Origin: Bacteroidales bacterium | GTDB lineage: Bacteria > Bacteroidota > Bacteroidia > Bacteroidales > UBA932 | Reading direction: 5' to 3' | Length of the DNA: 8,600 nucleotides | NCBI GenBank assembly: GCA_016303175.1 | Contig: JAEDMF010000067.1 | Coordinates: 1 to 8,600 of the forward strand | Part shown: positions 5,682-8,600 of the stretch, piece by piece | How the letters are laid out: each line of letters opens with the position of its first letter | Numbering within the stretch: position 1 is the first letter of the stretch | Notes under the pieces: model-generated | Databases searched by the model: none | Seen by the model: the letters and a program-made list of their open reading frames with translations, nothing else | What the model was told of the DNA's origin: nothing | Program-made: the position numbers and the translations under genes

Positions 5682-8353
5682 TTGCTGCCGTGAGAATCAG
5701 ACATTTTCTTGCAACTCTGGCCGCAGCTGCCGTTCTGTGCAGTTGCGGCAAGGGTTTTTCTGTGAAGGTGGTCAACCCCACAGGAAACGACCGCATTGCC
5801 GAGATGGCCGAAATTGACGCCGAAACGCTTGCATCCAAGCTGAAGCTTTCCGAAGGCGAGGAGTATGCGGTGTATGACAAATCAGGAGAGCGTCTTCCGA
5901 GCCAGCTTACAAGCGAAGGCAAATTGATATTTCCTGTCCAGCTCAAGGCATCTCAGAAGCAGACTTTCAAGGTGAAGGCAGTGCCGGCAGGGGAGAATCC
6001 CGCGGATACTCTTGCCTGCGGCCGCATTTATCCCAGTCGTCTGGATGACCTCGCATGGGAGAATGACAAGGTCGGTTTCCGCGCGTACGGTCCTGCGCTT
6101 CAAAGCAAGGGAGAGCGCGGCTTCGGCTACGACCTTTTTACCAAGAGAGGCACTTCTTTGCCCGTGCTGGAAAAGTTGTATGCCGGCGAGACGGATCCTG
6201 CGAAATGGGAACATATCAAGGCTCTCCGCAAGACTAATCCTGCGAAGGCAGACTCCCTCCATCGTGCGGCTTCATACCATATTGACCACGGTTACGGGAT
6301 GGATTGCTATGCAGTCGGCCCCACGCTCGGAGCGGGCGTTGCAGCCCTCTTGGGCGAAGGTGGCGGGATAGTCTATCCCTGGTGTTGGAAGGAGGCTGAG
6401 ATTCTGGACAACGGCCCCCTTCGTTTCAAGGCAAAACTAACGTTCACTCCTGTGGAAGTGGCTGAAGGAGAGTCTGTTGTGGAGACACGCGTCATTACCC
6501 TCGATGCCGGCTCGCACTTCAACCGCACTGAGGTGAGCTATTCAGGACTCAAGACGGAACGTCCCCTTGTATCCGGCATAGTTCTTCATGATAAGACAGG
6601 CAGCATCATCACCGACAACGAAAAGGGTATCATAGCGTATGAAGACCCTACCACCGGCCCCGACAACGGCAAAATTTTCCTTGGCCACATTGCCGGCGAG
6701 GGTTTTACCGAAGCATCCGTGCAGTGGTTTTCTGAAGAGGAATCCGCTTCCCGCAACAAGGCGCTCGGCCATGTGCTTGCCGCAGCCGCTATTGCTCCCG
6801 AGTCCTCCTATACTTATTGGTGGGGCTTCGGCTGGGATCGTGTCGATATTGCTTCCTTTGACCAGTGGAAAGACGAACTGGAGGCCGCCGCACTCACATT
6901 CAGAACTAAACCGGAAGTTAAACTTTCTTCATTCGACGTGACTAAAATTTTCAGCTACATCATCGGGCTCGGTGCAGCCGTGATGATGCCCCTCATTTTC
7001 TTTATTCTCGGTGTCTGCATAGGCATCAAACCCGGCAAGGCTCTAAAGAGCGGCCTGCTCGTCGGAGTGGGTTTCGTCGGCTTGTCTGTCATTACAGGCC
7101 TGCTTACAAGCGCTCTTGGACCTGCCCTTTCCAAGGTTGTCGAGATTTATGGACTGCAGCTCAAGGTCTTCGATATGGGTTGGCCGGCCGCCGCATCCGT
7201 GGCATATAATACAACCGTAGGAGCGCTTATCATTCCGGTCTGCTTGGGTGTCAACCTGCTTATGCTTCTGACCAAAACCACTCAGACAGTCAACATCGAC
7301 CTGTGGAACTATTGGCACTTTGCCTTTATTGGCGCTGTTGTTTATTTTGCATCCGACAGCATACTCTGGGGCTTTTTTGCCGCCATTATATGCTATATCT
7401 TCACCCTCATCCTTGCAGACCGCACAGCAAAGAAATTCCAGGGCTTTTATGAAGGTATGGAGGGAATATCCATTCCACAGCCCTTCAGTCAGGGTTTCGT
7501 GCCCTTTGCTGAGGCTATCAACTGGTTGTTGGACAAGATTCCCGGTTTCAATAAAATCAATATTGACGCCGAGGGCATGAAAAAGAAATTCGGTCTGCTC
7601 GGTGAGCCTCTCTTCCTTGGTGTGCTTATCGGTGTGATTATAGGCTGTCTCTCCTGCAAGAGTTGGTCAGAGATTGCCGACCAGATTCCTTACATTCTCG
7701 GACTGGGCATCAAGATAGGCGCTGTTATGGAACTTATTCCCAGGATTACATCCCTCTTCATCGAGGGCCTCAAACCCATTTCCGAGGCAACCAAGGCTTT
7801 GATTGCGCGCAAGTTCAAGGGAGCAAAGGGAATGAACATAGGTATGAGCCCGGCTCTTGTAATCGGACATCCGACCACCCTGGTAGTGTCGCTGCTGCTG
7901 ATTCCGGTGACCCTCATCCTGGCCGTCTTCCTTCCCGGCAACCAATTCCTGCCTCTGGCATCTCTGGCAGGTATGTTCTATATATTCCCTCTGGTGCTCC
8001 CCATAACCAAAGGAAATGTAGTGAAAACTTTCATCATAGGACTCGTGGTACTGGTAATCGGCCTGTATTTTGTAACTGATCTTGCGCCGTATTTCACTCT
8101 TGCGGCCCAGGATGTGTATGCCCAGACAGGCGACGCCGCCGTTGCTATTCCGGAAGGTTTCCAGGGTGGTTCCCTTGATTTTGCATCCAGCCCCCTTGCC
8201 TGGGTGATTTTCCATATGACACACACATTCAAGTGGGTAGGCGCTTCCATACTGGTGCTTTGCACCCTTGCCCTCGCAATGTGGAATAGAATGAAGATTG
8301 TCAAGGCTCAGAAACTTGCCAGTGCCGCCGAGACAGAGAACAATAACAAATGA
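5678..8353 (+). CDS. DUF4861–PTS EIIC (galactitol/GatC type) fusion lipoprotein transporter
   Basis: This 891-residue protein joins two parts in one uninterrupted frame. Residues 1-23 are a signal with a lipobox-like LCSC (Cys23); a GTG at 5690 is an alternative start that keeps the signal. Residues about 29-415 match DUF4861, a Bacteroidota family found near uronate-polymer degradation genes. Typical segments are NPTGNDRIAEM, CGRIYPSRLDDLAWEND, SYHIDHGYGMDCYAVGPTLG and ILDNGPLRF. Residues about 422-875 align throughout with E. coli GatC, the galactitol EIIC of about 450 residues: GWPAAA, TVNIDLWNYWH, KFGLLGEP, SPALVIGHP and PGNQFLPL, with about ten or eleven membrane segments. Export of the N-terminus would put DUF4861 in the periplasm, tethered to an inner-membrane transporter. 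A related uronate is the likely cargo, given the KduD-like and KduI-like neighbours. No EIIA or EIIB domain is fused. The function of DUF4861 is not asserted here; it could be enzymatic or substrate-binding. Confidence 0.88.
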   Translation: MIAAVRIRHFLATLAAAAVLCSCGKGFSVKVVNPTGNDRIAEMAEIDAETLASKLKLSEGEEYAVYDKSGERLPSQLTSEGKLIFPVQLKASQKQTFKVKAVPAGENPADTLACGRIYPSRLDDLAWENDKVGFRAYGPALQSKGERGFGYDLFTKRGTSLPVLEKLYAGETDPAKWEHIKALRKTNPAKADSLHRAASYHIDHGYGMDCYAVGPTLGAGVAALLGEGGGIVYPWCWKEAEILDNGPLRFKAKLTFTPVEVAEGESVVETRVITLDAGSHFNRTEVSYSGLKTERPLVSGIVLHDKTGSIITDNEKGIIAYEDPTTGPDNGKIFLGHIAGEGFTEASVQWFSEEESASRNKALGHVLAAAAIAPESSYTYWWGFGWDRVDIASFDQWKDELEAAALTFRTKPEVKLSSFDVTKIFSYIIGLGAAVMMPLIFFILGVCIGIKPGKALKSGLLVGVGFVGLSVITGLLTSALGPALSKVVEIYGLQLKVFDMGWPAAASVAYNTTVGALIIPVCLGVNLLMLLTKTTQTVNIDLWNYWHFAFIGAVVYFASDSILWGFFAAIICYIFTLILADRTAKKFQGFYEGMEGISIPQPFSQGFVPFAEAINWLLDKIPGFNKINIDAEGMKKKFGLLGEPLFLGVLIGVIIGCLSCKSWSEIADQIPYILGLGIKIGAVMELIPRITSLFIEGLKPISEATKALIARKFKGAKGMNIGMSPALVIGHPTTLVVSLLLIPVTLILAVFLPGNQFLPLASLAGMFYIFPLVLPITKGNVVKTFIIGLVVLVIGLYFVTDLAPYFTLAAQDVYAQTGDAAVAIPEGFQGGSLDFASSPLAWVIFHMTHTFKWVGASILVLCTLALAMWNRMKIVKAQKLASAAETENNNK

Positions 8354-8361
8354 TATTGAAT

Positions 8362-8600
8362 ATGTATAGAAAAATTGCTTTTTCCGCCCTGCTTATGGCA
8401 GCGGCCCTCACTGCATCAGCTCAGCTGAACTATACGGTCCAGACTGCCTGCCATCCCAGTGATGTAAAACATTATGACACAGAGCGTTTGCGTGAAGCAT
8501 TCGTAATGGAGAAGGTTATGGCTCCGGATGAGATTAACCTTACTTACACGCTGTATGACCGCCTTATCTACGGCGGTGTGGTTCCTGTGACCAAGACGCT
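8362..8600 (+). CDS. kduI: 5-dehydro-4-deoxy-D-glucuronate isomerase with signal peptide, N-terminal part
   Basis: The gene runs off the right edge; 79 codons are present. After an apparent signal peptide (MYRKIAFSALLMAAALTASA, cut before Gln21) the sequence follows the KduI N-terminus closely: HPSDVKHYDTERLREAF, then VMEKVMAPDEINL, YTLYDRLIYGG and VPVTKT, compared with LRNEFLVEKVF, DRIIVGG and MPITKT in E. coli KduI. KduI interconverts 5-keto-4-deoxyuronate and 3-deoxy-D-glycero-2,5-hexodiulosonate in pectin and other uronate pathways. The zinc-binding cupin residues lie beyond the window and cannot be checked. An in-frame ATG at 8350 overlaps the upstream stop (ATGA) and would add MILN before the same signal; I prefer 8362 for its compact signal, but 8350 is possible. 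E. coli KduI is cytoplasmic, so the signal peptide is unusual. Confidence 0.85.
   Translation, partial: MYRKIAFSALLMAAALTASAQLNYTVQTACHPSDVKHYDTERLREAFVMEKVMAPDEINLTYTLYDRLIYGGVVPVTKT

Noticed and set aside
6900..6960. Possible frameshift or misassembly creating the DUF4861–EIIC fusion
   Set aside because: The frame is open across the junction, the DUF4861 domain is complete before it and the EIIC domain starts at its natural first residues. No repeat or base-composition break is seen, so a real fusion is the simpler reading.
7667..8224. 185-codon minus-strand frame opposite the EIIC domain
   Set aside because: The + strand aligns with GatC along its length; the antisense product shows no family features.
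1..8600. CRISPR array, tRNA genes, insertion sequence or prophage genes
   Set aside because: No spaced direct repeats of CRISPR type, no tRNA-like cloverleaf and no transposase, integrase or phage protein was recognised in the window.

Overview
The window reads as chromosomal DNA of a Bacteroidota (order Bacteroidales) bacterium. Supporting signs are a PCMD-type surface lipoprotein next to small outer-membrane barrels, DUF4861 and KduI-type uronate genes, several matches to the Bacteroidales promoter element TAnnTTTG, little or no Shine-Dalgarno signal before the starts, and a bacterial type A RNase P RNA with short helices. Base composition is moderate. The genus cannot be fixed from the sequence; a gut Alistipes/RC9-like lineage is only a guess.

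Left block (1-2874, + strand): the end of one outer-membrane beta-barrel gene, a second related barrel gene that overlaps it at a TGATG junction, then a 533-residue lipoprotein with two tandem N-terminal beta domains, a fibronectin III-like domain and a C-terminal PCMD (putative carbohydrate metabolism) domain. The three look like one envelope operon. It is followed at once by rnpB (about 2901-3216). The rnpB promoter appears to lie over the last codons of the lipoprotein gene.

Middle block (3223-4776): a 163-bp imperfect palindrome sits between rnpB and a convergent minus-strand pair. That pair is a HAD-family phosphatase followed, 57 bp later, by an alpha/beta hydrolase. The stop codon of the hydrolase lies inside the outer end of the palindrome.

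Right block (4887 to the end, + strand): a tightly packed uronate-catabolism operon. It starts at a TAnnTTTG promoter in a 110-bp divergent intergenic region. Gene 1 is a cytoplasmic SDR of the KduD/gluconate 5-dehydrogenase type. Gene 2, overlapping by 4 bp, is an 891-residue protein with a lipoprotein-type signal, a DUF4861 domain and a complete galactitol-type PTS EIIC membrane domain, all in one reading frame. Gene 3, cut by the window end, is a KduI-type 5-keto-4-deoxyuronate isomerase carrying a signal peptide.

This right block is the most interesting part. Read together, it suggests that 5-keto-4-deoxyuronate released from pectin-, alginate- or glycosaminoglycan-like polymers is isomerised in the periplasm by an exported KduI. 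The product, or a related uronate, would be carried inward by the EIIC domain, with DUF4861 as a tethered periplasmic enzyme or binding module, and then reduced in the cytoplasm by the SDR to 2-keto-3-deoxygluconate. No EIIA or EIIB partner is visible, so the EIIC domain may work without PTS phosphorylation. The gene calls are well supported; the substrate, topology and order of steps are inference.
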